A program made the translations under genes and the position numbers. 64,000 bases of DNA from Microbacterium hatanonis (GTDB lineage: Bacteria; Actinomycetota; Actinomycetes; Actinomycetales; Microbacteriaceae): NCBI RefSeq assembly GCF_008017415.1, contig NZ_VRSV01000001.1, positions 1,054,001-1,118,000 on the forward strand, written 5' to 3'. The notes under the pieces were generated by a model. It had not been told where the DNA came from. It worked only from the letters and a program-made list of their open reading frames with translations, and did no database searches. Numbering within the stretch: the first letter of the stretch is position 1; the number at the start of each line of letters is the position of its first letter. Of the stretch, positions 8,413 through 16,177 are shown piece by piece.

Positions 8413-10120
8413 AGGCTGCGACACCGCGCTGCAGCCTCGACCACACGGTCGTCTCCGGCGGCACGGTCGCGGATTCCGTCAGCGGCTGGGAGGCCAGGAG
8501 CGGCGAGAGTGCGCCCCAGGCGGACGGCGGCGTGAAGGGTGCGGAGCCGAAGTTCGTGACGACCACGACGTCCCCGCGTCGGAAGGCGAGCACCTCGGCA
8601 TCTGCGGGGGACAGCCAGACGATCGGCTCCGTTCCGCTGAGGTGGGTGCGGCGCGTGGCGAGGAGATCGCGATGCAGCGAGAGCATCGAGTCGGGATCGG
8701 CCGCCTGCGTCGCCCGGGCGAACGCGCCGAACCACGCGGGCTGCGGGAGCCAGGTCGTGGCGGCTGCCGCCTCGCTGAATCCGAAGGTGCTGCCCTCCCG
8801 CGTCCAGGGGAGAGGGATGCGGCACCCGTCCCGGCCGAGCTCGGTGCCGTTCGAGCGGGTCCAGATCGGGTCTTGGCGCGCAGCATCCGGGAGATCCAGA
8901 ACCTCGGGCAACCCGAGTTCTTCGCCCTGATAGAGGTACATCGACCCCGGGAGCGCGAGGGCGAGGGCGGCTGCCGCGCGCGCACGGCGAAGACCGCGAT
9001 CGAGGTCGGCCGGGCCCCTGCGTCGCGCCGCGGCGATCATGTCGGTCGGCAGGGCTTCATACGACGGCTGCTCCTGGCCGTAGCGGGTGACCGCACGATG
9101 CACGTCATGGTTGGCCAGTGTCCAGGCCGGCCACCCGCGTCCGACGGCGAGTCCGGTCTCGATCGCCTTCCGGAACCGGTCGGCGTTCCACGGCTGCACG
9201 AGCAGATCGAACGAGAAGGCGTTGTGCAGCTCGTCGGGTCGCAGGTAGTCGGCCAGCCGGTCGGGGGAGGGGACCCAGATCTCGCCCACGAAGTACTTCT
9301 CGGGCTCGTAGGCATCGCCGAGCGCTCGCCACGAGCGGTAGAGGTCGTGCACCTCGGGCTGGTCCCACATGCCGTGGTTGTGGCCGGCGTCGGGCCCCCG
9401 GCCACCCGGGTGGTCGGGCAGGGCGGCGTCCTTGAAGTGGCCGTGCGCGACGTCGATGCGGAAGCCGTCGACTCCCCGCTCGAACCAGAACCGCAGCACG
9501 TTCTCGAAGTGCTCGGCCACCGCGGGGTGCCGCCAATCGAAGTCGGGCTGGCTCGTATCGAAGGAGTGGAGGTACCACTGCCCGGGGCGTCCGTCGCGCT
9601 CGGTGACGCGGGTCCAGGCGAACCCTCCGAACACGCTGTCCCAGTTGTTCGGCGGCAGTTCGCCATCGGGGCCGAGTCCGTCGCGAAAGATGAAGCGCGC
9701 CCGCTCGTCGCTGCCGGGCTCGGCGGCCAACGCCGCCTGGAACCAGGCGTGGTCGGACGAGCAGTGGTTCGCGACCATGTCCATCAGTACGCGCAGCCCG
9801 AGCTCGTGCGCTCGGCGAACCACCTCGTCGAACTCCTCGAGGGTGCCGTACGCCGGATCGATCGTCAGGTAGTCGGCGATGTCGTACCCGTGGTCGCGCT
9901 GGGGCGAGGCGTAGCAGGGGTTCAGCCAGATGGCGTCGCAGCCGAGTGCGGCGATCGCGTCGAGACCCTGGCTCAGGCCGCCGAGGTCGCCGATGCCGTC
10001 GCCGTTCGCGTCGCGGAACGACCGCAGGTAGACCTGGTAGACGACCGCGTCGCGCCAGGAGAAGGCGCGCCCCGCCGTGTCGAGGCGAGAGGGCCGTTCG
10101 ATGGTGTGGCTCACAAGCAT
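8411..10120 (-). CDS. GH13 alpha-glucosidase, oligo-1,6-glucosidase-like
   Basis: Cytoplasmic alpha-glucosidase of 569 residues that would release glucose from short maltooligosaccharides. The barrel starts AVVYQVYLRSFRDANGDGIG, the standard opening of alpha-glucosidases. Catalytic regions: DMVANHCSSDH, GFRIDVAHG (nucleophile Asp near residue 220), VGEIWVPSP (acid/base Glu) and LANHDVHR (third Asp). A mobile loop with GMWDQPEVHD replaces the longer domain of family relatives. The ATG at 10120 directly abuts an AAAGG motif; a GTG two codons later (10114) has 6-nt spacing and may be the true start. The stop overlaps the first candidate operator. Confidence 0.9.
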   Translation of the reverse strand: MLVSHTIERPSRLDTAGRAFSWRDAVVYQVYLRSFRDANGDGIGDLGGLSQGLDAIAALGCDAIWLNPCYASPQRDHGYDIADYLTIDPAYGTLEEFDEVVRRAHELGLRVLMDMVANHCSSDHAWFQAALAAEPGSDERARFIFRDGLGPDGELPPNNWDSVFGGFAWTRVTERDGRPGQWYLHSFDTSQPDFDWRHPAVAEHFENVLRFWFERGVDGFRIDVAHGHFKDAALPDHPGGRGPDAGHNHGMWDQPEVHDLYRSWRALGDAYEPEKYFVGEIWVPSPDRLADYLRPDELHNAFSFDLLVQPWNADRFRKAIETGLAVGRGWPAWTLANHDVHRAVTRYGQEQPSYEALPTDMIAAARRRGPADLDRGLRRARAAAALALALPGSMYLYQGEELGLPEVLDLPDAARQDPIWTRSNGTELGRDGCRIPLPWTREGSTFGFSEAAAATTWLPQPAWFGAFARATQAADPDSMLSLHRDLLATRRTHLSGTEPIVWLSPADAEVLAFRRGDVVVVTNFGSAPFTPPSAWGALSPLLASQPLTESATVPPETTVWSRLQRGVAA

Positions 10121-10134
10121 CCTTTCGGTGGAGT

Positions 10135-10169
10135 CCCGGGCGGCGTCCGCCATGTCGGCGCCGCCCGGG
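10135..10169 (-). terminator. Strong hairpin between amylase and glucosidase genes
   Basis: Perfect 11-bp stem CCCGGGCGGCG / CGCCGCCCGGG with a 13-nt loop in the 59-bp gap between two genes of the same operon. No T-run follows on the minus strand, so it may reduce read-through, mark a processing site or stabilise an mRNA end rather than stop all transcription. Confidence 0.45.
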
Positions 10170-10179
10170 AGGGATGGGT

Positions 10180-12051
10180 TCAGAAGGTGGGATAGATGTC
10201 GATCACGTCGCCGCCCGTCCCGGTGAAGTTGCCGCCGGTCGACCAGGTGACGTCGTCGATCAGAGGCTTGAACTGGAAGGTCTCACCGTCGGGGATGCGC
10301 TCGACCTCGAACTCCCAGACGTCGGACGCGACGTTGCGCGCGCCTCGGCCGGAGGTCCAGGTGAACGGGTACTCGTCGCCGCGGATCGCGATGCTGTGCC
10401 CGAGGCCCACGTTGTAGTGCACGCGGATCTTCGTGGTGTTGCGCGCTTCGGGGCTGTATGCCGATACCGGGGTGCCGGGCGCATAGACCTTGCTCTCGTG
10501 CTCGCCGAGGGAGACGGTGATCTGCTTCCCCGTGACACCGCCGGCGGTCACGGTCACCGTGTCGCCCGTGTTCATGAGGTTCGTCAGCGTCGTACCGACC
10601 GTGATCGAGCTCTCGGCGCGCAGCGGCACCGTGCGCGTCTGCGTCGTCCACGAGTTCGACGAGAAGGTCATCGCCTCGGCACCCGTGCTGTCGACGCGTC
10701 GCGAGAACCCGTAGACGGAGGTGTCGGACCACATCTCGCGCTGTGTGCCGACCTGCAGAGCCGGGTAGGCGGCCTTGATCGCGGTCAACCGCTGGATGTG
10801 CTTGTAGAGGTTCGAGTTCTGATCGAAGCTCTCCATGTCCTTGCGGTTGTCCTTGTTCGCGATCGGTACCTCGTAGGGGTTGCCGTTGCCGTCGTCGGCC
10901 TGCTCGGTGCCGTAGTAGATCACGGGCACGCCCCGGGAGGTCAGGAGGAACGTCAGTCCTGAGCGCAGCCGCTGATAGTTGTCATCGGCCCAGGTAAGGA
11001 ACCGCGCCCGATCGTGGTTGTCGAGGAACGTCTCGAGCCGGTTCGGGTTCGCGTACTTGCTGTCCTGGTCGAAGAGGTCGCCGAGCTTGTTCATGTCGGT
11101 ATCGGCCGAGAACGCCTCGCGCACCGTGAAGAAGTAAGGGAAGTCGAGCACGCCCCACTCGTAGTCCTGGTACTCCGAGACGTAGTCGACATCGCCGACG
11201 AACACCTCGCCGAAGGTCGGCACACCCATCTCGGCTTCGAAGTCGGCGAGCCACGGCTTCGGCACCGAGCGCGCCGCATCGACCCGGATGCCGTCGAAAC
11301 CCATGTCGACCCAGTCCTTGTACGTGTTCATCAGGTGCGACGAGACGACCGGGTTCGACTGATCGAGGTCGTCGAGCCCGCCGAGGTCGCAGTTCTCGAT
11401 CTGGGTCTGCGTCTCGAGCCCGTTGAACAGGCAGTCGCCGGCGTGATGGAAGTACGACGCGTCATCGAGCGGACTCGCCGGCTTGTAGGTGCTCGGCGAG
11501 TAGGTCGTCGATGTGCCCGCGAGGTAGTCGGCCGTGTGGTTCGGCACGACGTCGAGGATCATCTTGAGTCCGAGATCGTGCGCCGTGTCGATCAGCTCCT
11601 GCAGCTCGGCTCGGTCGCCGAAATGCTCGTTCGGCGTCGCGAAGTCCCGAGTGAAGTAGCCGTGGTAGCTGGCCTCTAGCCCGTCGCGCGAGAGCGGCTG
11701 CTGCTCGGAGACGGGCGAGAGCCAGATCGCTGTCACACCCAGATCGGCGATGTAGTCGAGCCGGTCCGTCAGGCCCGCCCAGTCGCCGCCGTGGTAGAAA
11801 CCGAGGTCGGACGGATCGTACTCTCCGTCGCCCTGGTCGTTGTTGGTGGGGTCGCCGTCTTCGAACCGGTCGACGAGCACCTGATAGATCACGTCGCCCT
11901 CGGCCAGCGGGCCGGGCGACGTGGTGGGGTCGGCGCTCGCGGGTGCGGGGCCGGTGCCCCAGGTGAGCGCGCCGGCCGCCAGCGCGACGGCTGCTCCCAT
12001 CGCGAGGCCCGTACGCGCGGAGACGCGAGCGGTACGAACTGTCGTTCTCAT
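10180..12051 (-). CDS. Secreted GH13 alpha-amylase with C-terminal starch-binding-like domain
   Basis: Extracellular starch-degrading enzyme of 623 residues. A Sec signal peptide of about 41 residues ends at an AxA site (PAPASA). The catalytic barrel carries DVVPNHTAD, GIRVDAARS (nucleophile Asp, about 255), GEVFVG (acid/base Glu, about 281) and FLDNHDRARF (third Asp). After domain C, the last 90 residues form a beta-rich domain (from KIRVHYNVGLG) that looks like a carbohydrate-binding module. Product specificity (amylase, maltogenic or CGTase-like) cannot be settled. GGAGAGAG precedes the ATG. It opens the maltodextrin block: starch is cut outside, fragments are imported and then hydrolysed inside. 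Confidence 0.9.
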   Translation of the reverse strand: MRTTVRTARVSARTGLAMGAAVALAAGALTWGTGPAPASADPTTSPGPLAEGDVIYQVLVDRFEDGDPTNNDQGDGEYDPSDLGFYHGGDWAGLTDRLDYIADLGVTAIWLSPVSEQQPLSRDGLEASYHGYFTRDFATPNEHFGDRAELQELIDTAHDLGLKMILDVVPNHTADYLAGTSTTYSPSTYKPASPLDDASYFHHAGDCLFNGLETQTQIENCDLGGLDDLDQSNPVVSSHLMNTYKDWVDMGFDGIRVDAARSVPKPWLADFEAEMGVPTFGEVFVGDVDYVSEYQDYEWGVLDFPYFFTVREAFSADTDMNKLGDLFDQDSKYANPNRLETFLDNHDRARFLTWADDNYQRLRSGLTFLLTSRGVPVIYYGTEQADDGNGNPYEVPIANKDNRKDMESFDQNSNLYKHIQRLTAIKAAYPALQVGTQREMWSDTSVYGFSRRVDSTGAEAMTFSSNSWTTQTRTVPLRAESSITVGTTLTNLMNTGDTVTVTAGGVTGKQITVSLGEHESKVYAPGTPVSAYSPEARNTTKIRVHYNVGLGHSIAIRGDEYPFTWTSGRGARNVASDVWEFEVERIPDGETFQFKPLIDDVTWSTGGNFTGTGGDVIDIYPTF

Positions 12052-12122
12052 GACTCTCTCCTGACTTCCTTGTCGGATGCGCATCGGTCCGCGAGCTGCA
12101 CGGTTTACTGGATCGATGCAAC

Positions 12123-12136
12123 ATGTATAAATGCTT
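12123..12136 (-). promoter_or_regulatory. Candidate operator, copy 2 (ATGTATAAATGCTT)
   Basis: On the minus strand it starts 2 nt after a consensus -35 TTGACA at 12144-12139, so it covers the -35/-10 spacer of the likely amylase promoter. That is a position where a bound repressor would block RNA polymerase. A start of transcription near 12110 would give a leader of about 60 nt. Confidence 0.5.
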
Positions 12137-12138
12137 TT

Positions 12139-12144
12139 TGTCAA
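12139..12144 (-). promoter_or_regulatory. -35 box TTGACA of the amylase promoter
   Basis: Perfect match to the consensus on the minus strand in an AT-rich pocket that stands out from the surrounding GC-rich sequence. The -10 box is less clear; TTGCAT at 17-18 nt spacing is the best candidate. Confidence 0.45.
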
Positions 12145-12277
12145 GTACTGACACCGGCCGTGCCCGTGAAAGTGATTCGACTCCCGTACTGCATGCGCAT
12201 CAAGACCTCTCGCGGCAGGATGCTTCACTGCACGACGTGATCGCGGACCGTCAGGCCAGTGAAGACGCGTTCGAGCG

Positions 12278-12291
12278 ATGTATACCTGCTC
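12278..12291 (-). promoter_or_regulatory. Candidate operator, copy 3 (ATGTATACCTGCTC)
   Basis: Third copy of the motif, 142 bp from the last base of copy 2 and 227 bp upstream of the amylase ATG. CGAGC and GCTCG arms enclose it. It could serve as an auxiliary operator for looping between sites. Confidence 0.45.
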
Positions 12292-12410
12292 GAGGCGCGG
12301 AGAGAATTGGACGGCGAAGTTCGTCCAAATGCATGAGGTCCTGCCGAGATTCAGACGGTCGATGTTCGCGTGATTCCCGCCAAGAGGCGTGGCACGCGTG
12401 CCGAGCGACA

Positions 12411-12478
12411 TCGGTGCATTCGGGGTGATCCGGTGCATCTCACCCCGAGAACGCACCGAAATCGACCGAATCCACCGA
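12411..12478. repeat. 68-bp hairpin repeat, right copy
   Basis: Partner of the element at 2832-2899, in the same orientation and of the same length. Arms: TCGGTG with CACCGA, ATTCGG with CCGAAT and CGGTGC with GCACCG, around a 16-nt loop; an internal TCACCCCGAG differs from the left copy. The two copies bracket the complete maltodextrin block. Confidence 0.7.
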
Positions 12479-12544
12479 CGTCGCGACGCGGCGAGTTCGT
12501 CGGGTGAGGCTGTCAAGCGGGCGGGATCGAACGATCGGAATTGT

Positions 12545-12550
12545 TAGCGT
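12545..12550 (+). promoter_or_regulatory. -10 box TAGCGT of the RecQ-like gene
   Basis: TAGCGT ends 6 nt before the GTG at 12557; this spacing also supports that start. Confidence 0.5.
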
Positions 12551-12556
12551 CCGAGG

Positions 12557-14206
12557 GTGAGTTCCTCCCGTACTTCCGCCGCATCCATCGACCGCATCGC
12601 TCGCGAGGTCTTCGGCTGGGAGACGCTCCTCCCGGGGCAGCGTGAAGCGATCGAAGCGTCGGTCGCCGGGCGAGACACCCTCGTCGTCCTCGCCACCGGC
12701 GGCGGCAAATCCGCGGTCTACCAGATCGCCGGCGCGAAGCGCGGCGGGGTCGTCGTCGTCGTGTCCCCGCTCGTCGCCCTGCAGGCCGATCAGCTCGCGT
12801 CGATCGAAGCCGCACCGGCGGCCCCCGCCGCGGTCGCGATCAATTCCTCCCAGGGTGCGGCTGCTGAGGCGCACGCGTGGGGTCGCGTCGATGAGGGCGG
12901 CCCGTTGTACGTGCTGCTCGCCCCCGAGCAACTGGCGAAAAGCGAGAACGTGGCCCGGCTCGCCGCCTCTGGCGTCTCGCTCCTCGTCGTCGACGAGGCG
13001 CACTGCGTCTCGTCGTGGGGTCACGATTTCCGGCCGGACTATCTGCGCCTGGCCGACGTGCGTCGCGAGCTCGGCGATCCGCCGGTGCTCGCGATGACGG
13101 CGACCGCTTCCGGGCCCGTGCGTGAGGAGATCGTCGAACGCCTCGGGATGGTCGATCCCGAGGTGCAGGTGCACGGCGTCGACCGCCCCGAGATCCGGCT
13201 CGTCGTGCACCGCCATGAGAGCGAGAGTGAGAAGCGCGCCGCCGTGGTGGAGGAAGCCCGCAGCTGGACGGCGCCCGGTCTCGTCTACGTCGCCACCCGC
13301 GCGGAGACCGAGCTGTACGCCACCGAGATCGCCGCGGAAGGGCGGCGGGTCGCCGCGTATCACGCGGGTCTGCGCGCTCCCGAGCGCCGCGCGGTGCAGG
13401 ACCGTTGGCGAGAGGGGGAGCTCGACGTCGTGGTCGCGACCTCGGCGTTCGGGATGGGGATCGATCGTGCAGACGTGCGCTTCGTGCTGCACGCGACCAC
13501 GACCGAATCGCTCGACGCCTACTACCAAGAGGTCGGGCGAGCGGGACGCGACGGCGAGCCTGCCACGGGCGCGCTGCACTATCGTGCGGACGACCTCGGA
13601 CTGCGTCGGTTCTTCGCCAAGCGCTCTTTCGACAAGCCCTCGCTGCGCGCCATCTGGGCGGCGATCACGGCGACGCCGGGGAGCAGGATCGCTGAGCTCT
13701 CGAAGACGGTGGATCTGCCGTCACGCACCGTGTCGCGTCTCGTCAATGATCTCGTCGACGCCGGCCTGGTCGACACGGCGTCGGGGGTTCGGGCCACGAC
13801 CGACCGCCGGGTCGATGCCGTCGTGCGCGCGGTGAAGGCGACGCTCGCGTCGCGAGAGCGCGTCGCTGAATCACGGCTGTCGATGATGCGCGCCTACGCC
13901 GAGACGTCGCACTGCCGCCGGCGGGTCCTGCTGGACTACTTCGGTGTCGAGGGCCCGCACTGGTGCGGAAACTGCGACGGGTGCGAGCGGCACGAGGCCC
14001 AGCGGATCGAGGCGGCCGACGAGGCGGTCGAGTCCCCGCTCGCCGTCGACGATGTGGTGCGCCACCGCGAGTGGGGCGAGGGCACGGTCATGAGCGTCGA
14101 GGCTGACCGGGCGACCGTGTTCTTCGAGTCGGAAGGCTACAAGGTGGTGTCTTACACGGCTCTCGAATCCGGTGTCCTCGAGCAACGCGAGTCCGCGTCG
14201 GTCTGA
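12557..14206 (+). CDS. RecQ-family ATP-dependent DNA helicase
   Basis: Superfamily 2 3'-5' DNA helicase of 549 residues, shorter than E. coli RecQ (about 610). Motif I is VLATGGGKSAVYQ, motif II VVDEAHCVSSWGHDFRP (the RecQ-specific aromatic-rich continuation), motif V VVVATSAFGMGIDRADVRFV and motif VI YYQEVGRAGRDG. Cysteines in SHCRRRVLLDYFG and WCGNCDGCE form the RecQ zinc-binding site. A winged-helix-like stretch lies between helicase core and zinc site (PGSRIAELSKTVDLP), but there is no HRDC domain; the C-terminus has a short beta-rich RecC/UvrD-type tail (VVRHREWGEGTVMSVEAD). Role: repair and recombination. Confidence 0.9.
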   Translation: MSSSRTSAASIDRIAREVFGWETLLPGQREAIEASVAGRDTLVVLATGGGKSAVYQIAGAKRGGVVVVVSPLVALQADQLASIEAAPAAPAAVAINSSQGAAAEAHAWGRVDEGGPLYVLLAPEQLAKSENVARLAASGVSLLVVDEAHCVSSWGHDFRPDYLRLADVRRELGDPPVLAMTATASGPVREEIVERLGMVDPEVQVHGVDRPEIRLVVHRHESESEKRAAVVEEARSWTAPGLVYVATRAETELYATEIAAEGRRVAAYHAGLRAPERRAVQDRWREGELDVVVATSAFGMGIDRADVRFVLHATTTESLDAYYQEVGRAGRDGEPATGALHYRADDLGLRRFFAKRSFDKPSLRAIWAAITATPGSRIAELSKTVDLPSRTVSRLVNDLVDAGLVDTASGVRATTDRRVDAVVRAVKATLASRERVAESRLSMMRAYAETSHCRRRVLLDYFGVEGPHWCGNCDGCERHEAQRIEAADEAVESPLAVDDVVRHREWGEGTVMSVEADRATVFFESEGYKVVSYTALESGVLEQRESASV

Positions 14207-14215
14207 TCGCGGGGA

Positions 14216-14233
14216 CTCACCCGCTCGGGTGAG
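14216..14233. terminator. Hairpin between converging genes
   Basis: CTCACCC GCTC GGGTGAG, a perfect 7-bp stem with a 4-nt loop in the 29-bp gap between the converging RecQ-like and DUF4232 genes. It could serve both strands, although no T-run follows. Confidence 0.45.
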
Positions 14234-14235
14234 CG

Positions 14236-15396
14236 TCAGCCGTCGCTGTATCGCGAGTCACCGAGCGCGTCGAGTTCCCACGCGGTGACCTCGACGGTCG
14301 AGCCGGAGATGATGTCGAGCGACACCGCCGATCCGTTCCTCTGGTCGCCGGCGACCTGGGCGACGAGAACGGAGGAGGCGACGAGCGCGCCCGCCGTGGG
14401 GCTGGCGTCCCACCCGATGAAGGCGATGGCATAGCCGCCCGCCGGCACCTCGATCGGCTGGGCGCCGGCATCCGTCGCCATGAACGAGCTGCCGCGCTCG
14501 ACTCTGACGTCGAGCGCGTGACCGTTCTGATCCGCGAAGGCGACGTCGGGATAGCCCTCGACGATGCAGGGCGTGTCGGAGAAATTCGTGAGTCGGATGC
14601 TGAGACCCCGGTGCCCGGTTGCGGCATCGTCGCCCCCGACGAACGCCGTCGCCTGTTCGGGGGTGCACCACGACGGATCACGAGGCGCCGAGGTCGGCGC
14701 GACGAGCTGCGGGGGAGTTCCGACGGCTCCCGGGTCGGGGACCGCTCCGAAGCCCGTGTACGGCTCGGCCGCGGCTTGTGTCTCGGCGTCGGCGCGGGCC
14801 TGCGCTTCGGCCACCGCGGTGCGGTCGGCGGTGCGACCCGCCGTCCCCGCGACGGCGAACGCGACCAGCACGACGACGGCGACGGCCCACGTCCACCGCG
14901 CATGCGTGCGCCGCGGCCCGTCGACGGATTCGCGCCCTCCGCGCGAGGCGACGAGCGCGGGGATCCGTCCCTGCACGAGGCCCCAATACGCGCCCACGAC
15001 GGCGTACTCGACGCTCGCGAACGACAGTCCGCGCGCTCCGAAGCTCTGGATGGTGTCGAGAACTCCGATGCCGTCGATGAAGAGACCGACCACGGCTCCC
15101 GCGGCGACCGACGCGAGCCAGGCAGCCGCGAAGCCCGGCGATCCACGTCGGGCCACCCAGCCCATGACGACGAACACTACGGCGGCGACGCTCGCGCCGC
15201 CCAGCACGAGCGCGAGGAACGACCACGGGGCTGGCCATGCCCAGAACAGAAGGTTCATCGGCGACGGCACGAGCAGCCGCAGAGCCTGAGCGGCGTACGG
15301 GCTCGATGCGACGACGGCGTGGATCAGCCCGCTCGCCAGCCACAATGCTCCCGCCACGACGGCAGCGACCAGCATCCTCCTCGTGTGCGACTCCAT
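14236..15396 (-). CDS. Multi-pass membrane protein with C-terminal DUF4232-like domain
   Basis: Protein of 386 residues of unknown function. The first 160 residues contain four or more hydrophobic helices; residues 180-200 form another (WAVAVVVLVAFAVAGTAG). The last 150 residues resemble DUF4232, an extracellular domain of actinobacterial lipoproteins: it has the pair of Cys (WCTPEQA and TPCIVEGYP) and the LTNFSDTPC pattern. Fusion of this domain to a polytopic membrane region is less usual than the lipoprotein form. It follows the 15463-16065 gene by 66 bp on the same strand and may be cotranscribed. Confidence 0.7.
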   Translation of the reverse strand: MESHTRRMLVAAVVAGALWLASGLIHAVVASSPYAAQALRLLVPSPMNLLFWAWPAPWSFLALVLGGASVAAVVFVVMGWVARRGSPGFAAAWLASVAAGAVVGLFIDGIGVLDTIQSFGARGLSFASVEYAVVGAYWGLVQGRIPALVASRGGRESVDGPRRTHARWTWAVAVVVLVAFAVAGTAGRTADRTAVAEAQARADAETQAAAEPYTGFGAVPDPGAVGTPPQLVAPTSAPRDPSWCTPEQATAFVGGDDAATGHRGLSIRLTNFSDTPCIVEGYPDVAFADQNGHALDVRVERGSSFMATDAGAQPIEVPAGGYAIAFIGWDASPTAGALVASSVLVAQVAGDQRNGSAVSLDIISGSTVEVTAWELDALGDSRYSDG

Positions 15397-15462
15397 GGCG
15401 ACGTCCCTATGAGACGGTGCGCTCCGGAATCCGACGCGCCGCCGTCTCCGTCGTGGTGCACC

Positions 15463-16065
15463 TCACGGCCAGAACGGTACGGACCGTTCGGCGAGTTCGC
15501 CGAACGACGAGACGTCGAGGTACGTGCGGGTCTCGGGGACACCCAGCGCCGGCCATTGCAGGACGAGCTCGAGCGACCCCGGGGGAGGGAGGGGCCAGAG
15601 CCACAGCGCGTCGTTCGACGAGTACGAGTGCCCGTCGCCGCCCCCGCCTCCGCCGCTTCGCACGAGCGATGAACCCTTCGGCGGCGACATCGGGTCGCCC
15701 GCAAAGCCGAAGGCGCGATCGGAGATCACCTGTTCGCCGGTGCTCAGCACGACCCCGTATCGCAGCCGCCCCGCTGACGACTGACCGTGTCCGGCCCAGT
15801 GCTCCATGAACACGTTGTTCATGCGCTGCCACTCGTCGAGCGGCGCGTCGTTGCGCCGAAGCCTTCGCTCGATGCGGATCTCGGCACCGTCTGCGTAGAC
15901 ATCGACGCCGGCGAGTGCGATCGCCAGGTGCCCGGTGGTCACGAGGATCTCGCTCGCCGGATAGAGAACCGGGAGACGGTCGGTCGGGGCGGTCCACCAC
16001 GGAGATCGCACCGCCGGGGCGTCGTCGAACGGGGGACTCTCGGGGTCGGGCGGGAAGAAGGACAT
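15463..16065 (-). CDS. Hypothetical protein, no recognised family
   Basis: Predicted soluble protein of 200 residues that I do not recognise. It has a Pro/Asp-rich start (MSFFPPDPESPPFDDAP), a beta-rich middle (LVTTGHLAIALAGVDVYADG), a glycine-rich loop (RSGGGGGGDGHSYSSND) and a C-terminal LWPLPPPGSLELVLQWPALG stretch. No signal peptide or membrane segment is present. The pattern of a graded 'bulk physical quantity' domain followed by a Pro-rich strand recalls small actinobacterial hypotheticals involved in immunity or surface sensing, but this is only an impression. The start at 16065 has GGTGG just upstream. Confidence 0.6.
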   Translation of the reverse strand: MSFFPPDPESPPFDDAPAVRSPWWTAPTDRLPVLYPASEILVTTGHLAIALAGVDVYADGAEIRIERRLRRNDAPLDEWQRMNNVFMEHWAGHGQSSAGRLRYGVVLSTGEQVISDRAFGFAGDPMSPPKGSSLVRSGGGGGGDGHSYSSNDALWLWPLPPPGSLELVLQWPALGVPETRTYLDVSSFGELAERSVPFWP

Positions 16066-16177
16066 GCCACCACCCGAGCACACCGCACGGGTCGACGCAA
16101 CGATTCGGGACTCGGCTGCGCCGGATTTCCGTCGCGCGGGGGAGGTGCACGCCGCCGATCCCGTCAAGGCTCGAAGG

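Larger units (their letters stand above)
12052..12556. other. 505-bp intergenic control region
   Basis: No convincing gene. It carries, from left to right, the amylase promoter with an internal operator-like motif (12123-12144), a second motif (12278-12291), the right 68-bp hairpin repeat (12411-12478) and the RecQ-like gene's -10 box (12545-12550). Open frames here lack start signals and family resemblance. Confidence 0.6.

Noticed and set aside
12123..12428. 101-codon frame in the large intergenic region
   Set aside because: No Shine-Dalgarno or -10 spacing for its start, no recognisable protein features, and it overlaps the operator region.
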